DNA of 5,776 nucleotides from Planctomycetaceae bacterium (GTDB lineage Bacteria; Planctomycetota; Planctomycetia; Planctomycetales; Planctomycetaceae), in NCBI GenBank assembly GCA_947463775.1, contig CANHVD010000407.1, positions 1 to 5,776 on the forward strand, given 5' to 3'. The translations under genes were made by a program, and so were the position numbers. Position 1 is the stretch's first letter; each line of letters begins with the position of its first letter. Under the pieces are notes generated by a model that saw nothing but the letters and a program-made list of their open reading frames with translations, made no database searches and was not told the DNA's origin. Shown here piece after piece: positions 1-5,672 of this stretch.

Positions 1-1034
1 ATTGTCGCTGCCGCAAGGTATTGAGGCCTTGAGAACATCGACGCGGCACGTGGCTCGTCGTGATTCTCAAGAAAGCGACAACAGCGTTGCTGAAACTGCA
101 GATCAGCCATGAGATGATCTCGCACCGCTCCACCGTCGAATGACAACATGCGGTCATAGAGCCGCTTGTCATAAGTGAAATCAAAGCCTTGCTGCTGCAA
201 CTCCCATTCAAGATCCCAGTAAACCTCAGCCATGAAGACAAAGTCCGCATGCTGACGTCGCACGGACTGAATAGCTTCCGGCCAGAAGCAGACTTCGGTC
301 GGTTCTATTCCATCTGCAGGAACAGATTTGTTTCCCCAGGTTTTGGCGATGATGACTGGCAGCAGGAGCATCGCCATATCGCAACGCACACCATCACATT
401 GCTCCGCGATGTTATGCAGGACTTGCCGCTGGATGTCATGAAGTTCTTTACAGTGGTAGTTGAGTTGCAGAGTGTCGACCCATCCGCCGTAATAAGGATC
501 TCTGCCGTGCGCCAGTACTCGCGGTCCGTGCTTCGTCACGACCTGAACATAGTTTTGCGGCTCAGCTTCGAGATCGGATTCACTACCGTTTACGTAGTAC
601 TCAGGATGTTCCAGGACCCAGGGATGATCCGGAGCCGTATGATTCGGAACGAAATCGGTCATGAGTCGAATGCCGCGTTGAGCAAGCCGTTTCCGAAGAT
701 GTGCCAATGCGGCCCGGCCACCAAAATCCGGATGCACCTCATAAGCGCAAACGGCAAATGGAGACCCGCAAATATCCGACTGTTCCAAATCAGGAAGGTC
801 CTTCAGGCACTCTTCGCGCCAGACCGGATTGGTTCTTGAGATCTCTCGTGCTGCTGCCCCTGTAGTCCAGACCCCAAGTGACCAAAACCAGTTGAAGCCA
901 TTTGTTTCCAGAAAATCGAGAAGCTCATCGGGGACGTCCTTCAGAGTCGCAGGCCGTCCAAGATGACCAGCAATCTCCTGAAGATAAACACGGGTATTCA
1001 ACTGAAACAGAATTGGATAACTGGAGGACGACAT
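1..1034 (-). CDS. GH13 alpha-amylase family glycosidase, 3' end beyond window
   Basis: This is a glycoside hydrolase of family GH13, which acts on alpha-glucosidic bonds by a retaining mechanism in a (beta/alpha)8 barrel. The visible 344 residues begin with PILFQLNTRVYL, a typical barrel start. They contain conserved region I (DFVPNH, residues 127-132), region II (GVRCDMA, 215-221, nucleophile D219), region III (MAEVYWD, 268-274, acid/base E270) and region IV (ENHDEPRAA, 323-331, stabiliser D326). All catalytic residues are therefore present. The frame stays open to position 1, so the end of the barrel and any C-terminal domain lie outside the window. The ATG at 1034 has a good Shine-Dalgarno (AGGAG, 1041-1045) six bases upstream. 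No signal peptide is seen, which suggests a cytoplasmic enzyme. The stretch around EVYWDLEWELQQQGF resembles uncharacterised GH13 proteins of planctomycetes and cyanobacteria. Substrate and exact specificity cannot be read from the sequence. Confidence 0.93.
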   Translation of the reverse strand, partial: MSSSSYPILFQLNTRVYLQEIAGHLGRPATLKDVPDELLDFLETNGFNWFWSLGVWTTGAAAREISRTNPVWREECLKDLPDLEQSDICGSPFAVCAYEVHPDFGGRAALAHLRKRLAQRGIRLMTDFVPNHTAPDHPWVLEHPEYYVNGSESDLEAEPQNYVQVVTKHGPRVLAHGRDPYYGGWVDTLQLNYHCKELHDIQRQVLHNIAEQCDGVRCDMAMLLLPVIIAKTWGNKSVPADGIEPTEVCFWPEAIQSVRRQHADFVFMAEVYWDLEWELQQQGFDFTYDKRLYDRMLSFDGGAVRDHLMADLQFQQRCCRFLENHDEPRAASMFSRPQYLAAAT

Positions 1035-1172
1035 TGAAAACTCCTGAGGCCGCTTCCGCCTCACTAACGTGACAAATGCGAGATTGCACCTGCTGTTGGT
1101 CTCCCAAGTGTAGCGTCGCTTGTAGACGGGAAGTTTATAGATCAATCTCATTAATTCTCAGATTACAACAGA
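1035..1172. other. Intergenic leader of the GH13 gene
   Basis: This 138-bp gap carries the ribosome binding site of the GH13 gene (AGGAG on the minus strand, 1041-1045). It also has an AT-rich patch at about 1133-1165. On the minus strand a TATAAA hexamer lies at 1134-1139, but no well-spaced -35 partner is convincing. A promoter for the GH13 gene probably lies here, because the ferredoxin piece upstream looks like a remnant. No ORF of note is present. Confidence 0.4.
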
Positions 1173-1196
1173 CTACACGTCAACTTCGACGTGTGA

Positions 1197-1454
1197 CTAT
1201 GGACGAGCTTGGCAGGCAAGAATAACGCCATTGGCTTTCTCTGTCTCGCTAAGGGCGTCTTCACAGTCCATCTGCACGGTGCCTTCGAGGAGTCTCGTTT
1301 TGCATTGACCGCAGATGCCGGAGCGGCATTCATACGGGATTTCGATCGAGGCAGATTCGGCGGTTTCCAGAATCGTGGTATCGGCGTCAACCTGAGTTGA
1401 GCTGCCGGAACGCGAAAAGCGGATGGTTGCAGTGCCGCCCTTTGCAGGAGGCAT
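1197..1454 (-). CDS. Plant-type [2Fe-2S] ferredoxin domain, probably the remnant of a larger oxidoreductase
   Basis: The 85-residue product is a [2Fe-2S] ferredoxin fold. The cluster ligands are all present: C43-x4-C48-x2-C51 (YECRSGICGQC) and C81 (ILACQ). Such domains pass electrons between a flavin reductase and an acceptor. The sequence most resembles the C-terminal domain of FNR-type NAD(P)H oxidoreductases, where a Pro/Ser/Thr/Ala-rich linker precedes it. That kind of linker can be read in frame upstream of this ATG (about 1455-1590), but no reductase domain follows. The frame is open back to a stop at 1681-1683, and the ATG at 1454 is its only ATG, GTG or TTG start. That ATG has no Shine-Dalgarno. 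The frame ends at an amber codon (1197-1199), yet continues as SHVEVDV and then TAG (1173-1175), which looks like the normal last strand. Missing reductase, missing ribosome binding site and early stop together suggest a decaying fragment. A functional stand-alone mini-ferredoxin remains possible. Confidence 0.72.
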   Translation of the reverse strand: MPPAKGGTATIRFSRSGSSTQVDADTTILETAESASIEIPYECRSGICGQCKTRLLEGTVQMDCEDALSETEKANGVILACQARP

Positions 1455-1827
1455 CGTAATTGTCGGTGGCGTGACGCGTGATATCGTCGGGGCGGAAACA
1501 TTCGCGGATGCAGTTTCACCGTCACCATTTGATACTGAAGATTTTTTGCCGGCGAAGGCGGGGATATCAGAAAAGCGTTTACCCTCGAAAAACGGCCGAG
1601 TAGCCGCGCTGGAGTTCCAGCGGTTGATCGAGAGTGCTTTGACTGAGAAGCAAAGATTGGTCGTACGATCGTTTCTTTCGGGCTATTCAACCGATGGGAT
1701 CGCAGAGCAAACCGAAACCAACCGCAACGCGGTCTACAAATTACTACACGATGCACGAGTGAAATTGAAAACAGGTTTTGCCGAAGCTGGTTTCTCGGCC
1801 GACGATGTCACTATGGCACTGGCCTAA
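1423..1827 (+). CDS. Sigma-70 region 4 (ECF-like) protein lacking region 2, probably N-truncated
   Basis: Residues about 62-120 of this 134-residue frame form a sigma-70 region 4 helix-turn-helix, which normally contacts the -35 promoter element. The core reads LTEKQRLVV (residues 73-81), then ETNRNAVYKLLHDARVKLK (98-116). The NRNAVYKLLHDAR signature is typical of one ECF-like group whose gene is followed by a small zinc-binding anti-sigma gene, as here. Region 2, which binds core polymerase and the -10 element, is absent. Residues 1-60 match no sigma region, and their codons are antisense to the ferredoxin domain and its linker. The frame opens at 1396 after a TGA. ATG 1423 has no Shine-Dalgarno; GTG 1471 is an in-frame alternative; an AGGAGG at 1446-1451 sits ahead of an in-frame ATT (1459). 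The true start is therefore unresolved. It is most likely the 3' half of a broken sigma gene, less likely a region-4-only regulator. Confidence 0.65.
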   Translation: MVAVPPFAGGIVIVGGVTRDIVGAETFADAVSPSPFDTEDFLPAKAGISEKRLPSKNGRVAALEFQRLIESALTEKQRLVVRSFLSGYSTDGIAEQTETNRNAVYKLLHDARVKLKTGFAEAGFSADDVTMALA

Positions 1828-1838
1828 GGAAAACTCAT

Positions 1839-2078
1839 ATGAAACTCGATGCAAAACAAATTGCTGAACTTATTCAACTCACAGCAACAGCTCGCAGCGA
1901 AGATACCATTGGCTGCAACGGCTGCTTCGAACTCATGGACCAGTTCGCTCAAGCCGAACTCGAAGGCCGCGACGTGCCGGAAGCACTGGAAGTCGTCCGG
2001 GTTCATCTTGAGCAATGCAAATGCTGTCGCGACGAATACGACGCACTGCTGACAGCGTTGCGGGAGATTGAAGCTTAG
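1839..2078 (+). CDS. Small ZAS/zf-HC2-like putative anti-sigma factor
   Basis: The 79-residue protein carries the zinc-binding anti-sigma (ZAS) signature H56-x3-C60-x2-C63, with C29 placed 27 residues before H56. This matches the C-x25-H-x3-C-x2-C spacing known from RsrA-type anti-sigma factors. An extra C26 makes a CNGC pair, and C62 makes CKCC. There is no transmembrane segment, so it should be cytoplasmic. Its gene starts 11 bases after the sigma region 4 stop. The Shine-Dalgarno AAGGA (1826-1830) overlaps that TAA stop, so translation is probably coupled. By position it should bind and restrain the sigma factor encoded just upstream. Since that sigma appears to lack region 2, its present partner is doubtful. 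The zinc ligands and operon position are seen; the anti-sigma role is inferred. Confidence 0.75.
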   Translation: MKLDAKQIAELIQLTATARSEDTIGCNGCFELMDQFAQAELEGRDVPEALEVVRVHLEQCKCCRDEYDALLTALREIEA

Positions 2079-2173
2079 GGCCCCTGTTTTCTTGTAGGTC
2101 ATTTACAGCCTTGGTGCCGGTGGACCCATTGCGGGAGCATGGCTATGGTGGGGCGTCCGCTGTCATTGATACT
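2079..2173. other. Short gap between convergent genes
   Basis: These 95 bases separate the ends of the anti-sigma gene (plus) and the kinase gene (minus). No ORF is present. A GGGCCC palindrome sits at the left end, but I see no stem with a following T-run on either strand, so no intrinsic terminator can be called. Confidence 0.5.
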
Positions 2174-4345
2174 TCATCGTTTCGGCACGAACTTCGGCCC
2201 CGCAGTTTTAGTCCAGGCACGCAGTTGATCCGGGGTCAGATGCTGTAGCATAACATCAAGCAATTCCTGTTTCGTGGTGGCATCCAGCATATCATCTGGT
2301 CTGAAAGACCCGGATCTTCGCAGGGATGATCCCGAATCTGTCGCGCGAGCATTTGAGGACGCAACGCTTTGTGAAATCGAACCGATGTTGGAGCTAAGAA
2401 ACTGAAACAGTTCTCCCTGGATTGATGAGATCTGCGATTCTGTCAGCTCAAGATCACCGGAAATGAGCGACTCCAACATCGCTGACGGTCCCTGAAGTTG
2501 CAGGCCGATTTGACGGAGTCGCGTGCGTTGCATTGAGGTCAGGATCTTATCAATCTCGGTCTTTCGAGCCTGAGCCCGTTCGACTCGATCGAATTCCATC
2601 GATGAAGTCGAAAGCAGCGGCCCCAGATTGGCTAGCTGATCCTGTTGAATTTCACTTAAACGCAGGTCGGCCAGCACGGCAGGATCGTTCAGCAACATCA
2701 ATTCGCGATCATCACGCAGCAGCGAAAGCCCGTCGCGAATCTGTTCGACTTTGCTGCGAGTTACCTGAAGCTCAGTTCGCACTTTGGAATCAATGTCCGA
2801 ATCATCAATCAATGCCTGATAATAGACGAGGGCCGACGATAACAGCCTTAGCCGCAGTGTTTCTTCCATCGGCGTTCTGGAGAACTCATTTTCTGCCAGA
2901 CTGATCATTTCATCAGCCGCGGCCTGGGCCGTTGCAAGACGTCTTTCCGCCTGGGTGGCACGCCGTTCTTCGCGATCCAGCGATTGCTGAGTTAATGACT
3001 TCTGATGGGCCACGATGGCGGTGGTTGTCGCGAGGGAAATCATCGCTACAGCCATCGCGAACAGCAGCGACACCACTGCCGTCGGATGACGACGCATCCA
3101 CTTGCGAGTCTGATCAAGAATGGTCGGGCGACGAGCTGTGATTGGCATTTGACTGAGGTAACGTCGCAGATCATCAGCAAAGTGCTGAGCCGTTTCGTAG
3201 CGTTCGGCAGGAGAATGTCGCAATGCCTTGAGCGTGATGATTTCAAGTTCTTCCGGAATCGAACGCTCCAATTGACGAAGCGGTCGAGGGTCGTCGTTCA
3301 GTACCTGACGCAGTAGAGTCTGTCGGTCCGCGCCATCGTGAACGGGCTGGTGAGTCAGCAATTCATACAAGGTGGCTCCAAGTGCATAGACGTCGCTGCG
3401 GTGATCGACCACGCCTTTCGCACCGGAGGCCTGTTCGGGACTCATGTACCGCATCGTCCCCAGCATGTCGCCGGTTTGAGTAACATGTTCGCCAGTTGTC
3501 ACATGCGCCAGACCGAAGTCCGTGATCCAGATTTTCCCATGCACATCAAGCAGCAGGTTCCCCGGCTTGACGTCCCGGTGAACAATTCCGCAGGAATGAG
3601 CGTAGTCGAGTCCCTCGGCGACATCGGCGACCAGCGTCGCAATTCGCTGAAAGCGATTCAAAACATCGCGGTGGCCGGTCTGTGGGGACGACATCGAACT
3701 CCGCATGGTTATGTCACCGCGCAACGCTAGAGTTGGCGTTGTCTGCAACGAAGTTGCGATCCAGGGCTCATCAAAGAGCTTTGCAGAAACCGGTTTCCCA
3801 TTGATCAATTGCATGGCGTAGTAATGCGTTCCGCGTTCGCATCCCACCGCGTAGACCGGAACGATATGGTTGTGATGAAGCTGAGCTGCCGCCTGAGCTT
3901 CCAGAAGAAATCGTTTGCGGTGCCGTTCGTCCAGAGCGGCAGCAAACGGCAGCACTTTCAACGCGACGTGTCTTCCGAGCGAAATTTGAACGGCCTCATA
4001 AACCGTCCCCATTCCACCGCGACCGATTTCCTGAACAATTCGAAAATCGCCGATGGGTTCACCAGTGCGAATCTCACCATGACCTGCCGAGCGAACGTCT
4101 GATTTGCTTTTAAGTGGTTCGAGCGAGCATGCGATCTCTATTCCTTCCAGATAGTCGGTCGCTTCGTCACGCAGATCAGGAAATCTCGAGAGGTATTCCT
4201 CGCGATTGGGGCGCTCGCCGGATCGCAACGCGGCGGCATAAGAGTTCGCAAGCTCGACAAGTCGAGGATCGATATCCGCGCCAGAAGCGTCCGCATCAGA
4301 GGATTCCATGTAGCCGGTTGAAGCAAATGGATCACTTGGCATCAT
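2174..4345 (-). CDS. Transmembrane Hanks-type Ser/Thr protein kinase with LTxxQ-like extracytoplasmic tail
   Basis: This 723-residue kinase transfers phosphate from ATP to Ser/Thr of partner proteins. Residues about 27-76 form a helical N-terminal module (DPRLVELANSYAAAL, SRFPDL) common in planctomycete kinases. The kinase domain spans about 100-397. It has the glycine loop GRGGMG (108-113), K130 in VALK, E149 in helix C, HRDVKPGN (256-263, catalytic D258), DFG (276-278), the SPE form of APE (302-304) and R382. All key residues are present, so it should be active. An insert of about 44 residues follows the hinge (185-228). A single membrane span lies at about 423-446, then a charged coiled coil (about 449-475). 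The tail from 540 to 723 should be extracytoplasmic and contains LTxxQ-like motifs. Two ATGs are adjacent (4345 and 4342). AGGAG at 4349-4353 is three bases from the first and six from the second, so 4342 may be the real start. The gene overlaps the upstream ECF sigma gene by 14 nt. Confidence 0.95.
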   Translation of the reverse strand: MMPSDPFASTGYMESSDADASGADIDPRLVELANSYAAALRSGERPNREEYLSRFPDLRDEATDYLEGIEIACSLEPLKSKSDVRSAGHGEIRTGEPIGDFRIVQEIGRGGMGTVYEAVQISLGRHVALKVLPFAAALDERHRKRFLLEAQAAAQLHHNHIVPVYAVGCERGTHYYAMQLINGKPVSAKLFDEPWIATSLQTTPTLALRGDITMRSSMSSPQTGHRDVLNRFQRIATLVADVAEGLDYAHSCGIVHRDVKPGNLLLDVHGKIWITDFGLAHVTTGEHVTQTGDMLGTMRYMSPEQASGAKGVVDHRSDVYALGATLYELLTHQPVHDGADRQTLLRQVLNDDPRPLRQLERSIPEELEIITLKALRHSPAERYETAQHFADDLRRYLSQMPITARRPTILDQTRKWMRRHPTAVVSLLFAMAVAMISLATTTAIVAHQKSLTQQSLDREERRATQAERRLATAQAAADEMISLAENEFSRTPMEETLRLRLLSSALVYYQALIDDSDIDSKVRTELQVTRSKVEQIRDGLSLLRDDRELMLLNDPAVLADLRLSEIQQDQLANLGPLLSTSSMEFDRVERAQARKTEIDKILTSMQRTRLRQIGLQLQGPSAMLESLISGDLELTESQISSIQGELFQFLSSNIGSISQSVASSNARATDSGSSLRRSGSFRPDDMLDATTKQELLDVMLQHLTPDQLRAWTKTAGPKFVPKR

Positions 4346-4943
4346 GTTCTCCTTTTCTGACTTCCTGCCTCAGCTTTGCCATCCCGCGAAGCCAGAGCTT
4401 TTCGACACTGTCGACACTGCGATTCATCGACGCTGCTATCTCAGGAAACGAAAGACCTTCCAGATGCCGCATAACGATCACTTCGCGATAATCATCTCCC
4501 AAACGCAGAAGAGCCTCTGCGATGGACTGCGTTTGTTCCTTACCAGCGAGATGCTGACTCGGTGAACTGTGCGGATCGGCGAGCATGGTTTTCAGCGAGA
4601 CCGATGATTGTTCGATCGACTGGCCAATCTGTTCCTCCAACCGAACGTCGCGTGCCTTTGTGCCCACATAGTGACGCATTGTATTCGCAAGTCGAGCCGC
4701 AAGAATCGTCTTCAACCATGCGACCAGTTGTTCGCCAGTGCTGCCTTCGAAACGTTGTATTCCCCGATGGGCCTCCAGGAATGTTTCCTGAACAATGTCC
4801 GATGCATCGACTTTGCGCCGCAAGGCCTGACCAAGCTGTACGTCCGCGATCAGCTTCAGGTACCGCTCGTGCGCAGCAAGTAACGCTCCAAGGCTTTGAC
4901 TGTCTCCCGTTTTGGCCAGTTGGATTGTTTCTGCGATCTCCAT
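4332..4943 (-). CDS. ECF sigma factor, kinase-linked planctomycete type
   Basis: This 203-residue protein is an extracytoplasmic-function sigma factor that directs RNA polymerase to a specific promoter set. Region 2 covers about residues 10-95, with VDASDIVQETFLEAHR (45-60) as region 2.2 and AWLKTILAARLAN (75-87) beyond it. A linker (about 96-138) leads to region 4 (about 139-193). There, FPEIAASMNRSVDSVEKLWLRG (166-187) forms the helix-turn-helix. The length is normal for the family. No anti-sigma gene is beside it. Instead the next gene, overlapping by 14 nt, is a transmembrane Ser/Thr kinase, as in the kinase-associated ECF groups described in planctomycetes. Control by phosphorylation is therefore likely (inference). 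The ATG at 4943 has a weak Shine-Dalgarno (AGG, seven bases upstream). The gene is first in its operon and divergent from the gene at 5184. Confidence 0.93.
   Translation of the reverse strand: MEIAETIQLAKTGDSQSLGALLAAHERYLKLIADVQLGQALRRKVDASDIVQETFLEAHRGIQRFEGSTGEQLVAWLKTILAARLANTMRHYVGTKARDVRLEEQIGQSIEQSSVSLKTMLADPHSSPSQHLAGKEQTQSIAEALLRLGDDYREVIVMRHLEGLSFPEIAASMNRSVDSVEKLWLRGMAKLRQEVRKGEHDAK
4349..4353 (-). promoter_or_regulatory. Kinase gene ribosome binding site inside the ECF sigma gene
   Basis: On the minus strand AGGAG lies within the last codons of the sigma gene. It stands three bases before the first kinase ATG (4345) and six before the second (4342). Normal spacing favours the second ATG. 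The layout suggests translational coupling of kinase to sigma. Confidence 0.6.
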
Positions 4944-5183
4944 AAATCGACCTGATGACTGAAGGATCTCTTTGGACCCAAAACGTCCGTGACTGCGGAA
5001 GTGAAATACGGCCCCGTTGTTTTAAGCATAGTCACGGACTGATTCGTTTCACCGCCATTCTTTTGGGACATATTCACGAAAAACGGTGTTTTCGGGAAAC
5101 CTTCTGTTTTCGACGGCGGTTTTGTGTCGGTGATCGTGACCTTCAGAACGGAGTAACTTCGTCGACTTCTGATCTGGAGCGTC
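4944..5183. promoter_or_regulatory. Divergent intergenic region with promoters for the ECF operon and the secreted-protein gene
   Basis: These 240 bases separate two divergent transcription units, so promoters for both should lie here. No -35/-10 pair is convincing on either strand; the best -10 for the sigma side is TATGCT on the minus strand (about 5024-5029). The region holds a perfect 10-bp inverted repeat (listed separately). It also holds an imperfect A/T-tract palindrome at 5077-5094 and a repeated GTTTTCG (5088-5094 and 5106-5112). Short ORFs here show no recognisable protein. Confidence 0.5.
4985..5039. repeat. 10-bp perfect inverted repeat, possible operator pair
   Basis: GTCCGTGACT at 4985-4994 is repeated in inverse as AGTCACGGAC at 5030-5039, with 35 bases between. 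The arm centres are 45 bp apart, close to a whole number of helical turns (about 4.3). Each arm also has its own partial dyad, GTC-N3-GAC. The placement 42 bases upstream of the sigma start codon suggests a binding site for a regulator, but no regulator is known. Confidence 0.45.
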
Positions 5184-5672
5184 ATGATGATGCAGAATTT
5201 CAACGCCGTGTTTTTGTATGTCCTGGCCACTTTGGCTCAATTGGCAGGTGAGCCGGGAGTTCAGGAAGAGGCTCCGCACCGCTCAGGGAAGAATGCTGGT
5301 CCGGTCAACCGGACTAAAGAAATTGCCCTCGTGTCGGAAGAAGCAAATGAGCCATCGATTGTGGGCACATGGGAATGGGCTCTCGACGTTGGGCCGGAAG
5401 GTGAAAAGGCGAAAATGGTTATCGAGGAAAAGGACGGAAAGCTGTCCGCGATCATCACTGCACCTGATGGGAAAAAGTTGCCGTCGGAGGATCTCGCAGT
5501 GAAGGACGGCCGGGTGACTTTCACAATTCGTCCTGAAGTGGGATTCGTTCAAATCGTGATGTCACACGACGGAAAGTTGAAAGGAGACGAAATCAGCGGA
5601 ACAGTAAAAATCAATGGTGGTCTCATGCGCAAGGAGAGTAAGTGGCAGGCCAAACGAGTTCACGAAAAATAG
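5184..5672 (+). CDS. Putative secreted beta-rich (lipocalin-like) protein
   Basis: This 162-residue protein matches no named enzyme. After a hydrophobic N-terminus (residues 8-21) and a linker, residues 59-160 form a run of beta strands. These have the signatures GTWEW (61-65), GKLSAIITAPDGKKL (85-99), VKDGRVTFTI (106-115), GKLKGDEISGTVKI (130-143) and a closing WQAKR (154-158). Repeats of G-KL-G and DG-V-F of this kind occur in small planctomycete proteins with lipocalin-like barrels, usually exported. The signal peptide is weak because the n-region has no Lys or Arg, so export is likely but not certain. Three ATGs in a row start the frame (5184, 5187, 5190). GGAG at 5176-5179 best fits the second or third. 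The gene is divergent from the ECF/kinase operon and could be one of its targets (inference). Confidence 0.8.
   Translation: MMMQNFNAVFLYVLATLAQLAGEPGVQEEAPHRSGKNAGPVNRTKEIALVSEEANEPSIVGTWEWALDVGPEGEKAKMVIEEKDGKLSAIITAPDGKKLPSEDLAVKDGRVTFTIRPEVGFVQIVMSHDGKLKGDEISGTVKINGGLMRKESKWQAKRVHEK

Noticed and set aside
189..839. 216-residue plus-strand ORF
   Set aside because: It is antisense to the GH13 gene, whose four conserved regions are on the minus strand; the plus product has no recognisable motif.
1175..1194. Perfect 7-bp hairpin (ACACGTC, loop AACTTC, GACGTGT) just after the ferredoxin stop, as a terminator
   Set aside because: No T-run follows on the minus strand, and the same bases read as the codons of the SHVEVDV tail, which explains the symmetry.
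1549..1567. GCCGGCGAAGGCGGGGAT stretch resembling a REP-type palindrome near the junction
   Set aside because: The stem is imperfect and only one copy is seen, so a dispersed repeat cannot be supported from this window, although its position at the suspected breakpoint is noted.
1163..1756. 197-residue minus-strand ORF
   Set aside because: It is out of frame with the ferredoxin motifs and is an Arg/Pro-rich shadow product without family features.
4856..5230. 124-residue minus-strand ORF running through the divergent gap into the sigma gene
   Set aside because: It is out of frame with the sigma motifs and shows no protein signature.
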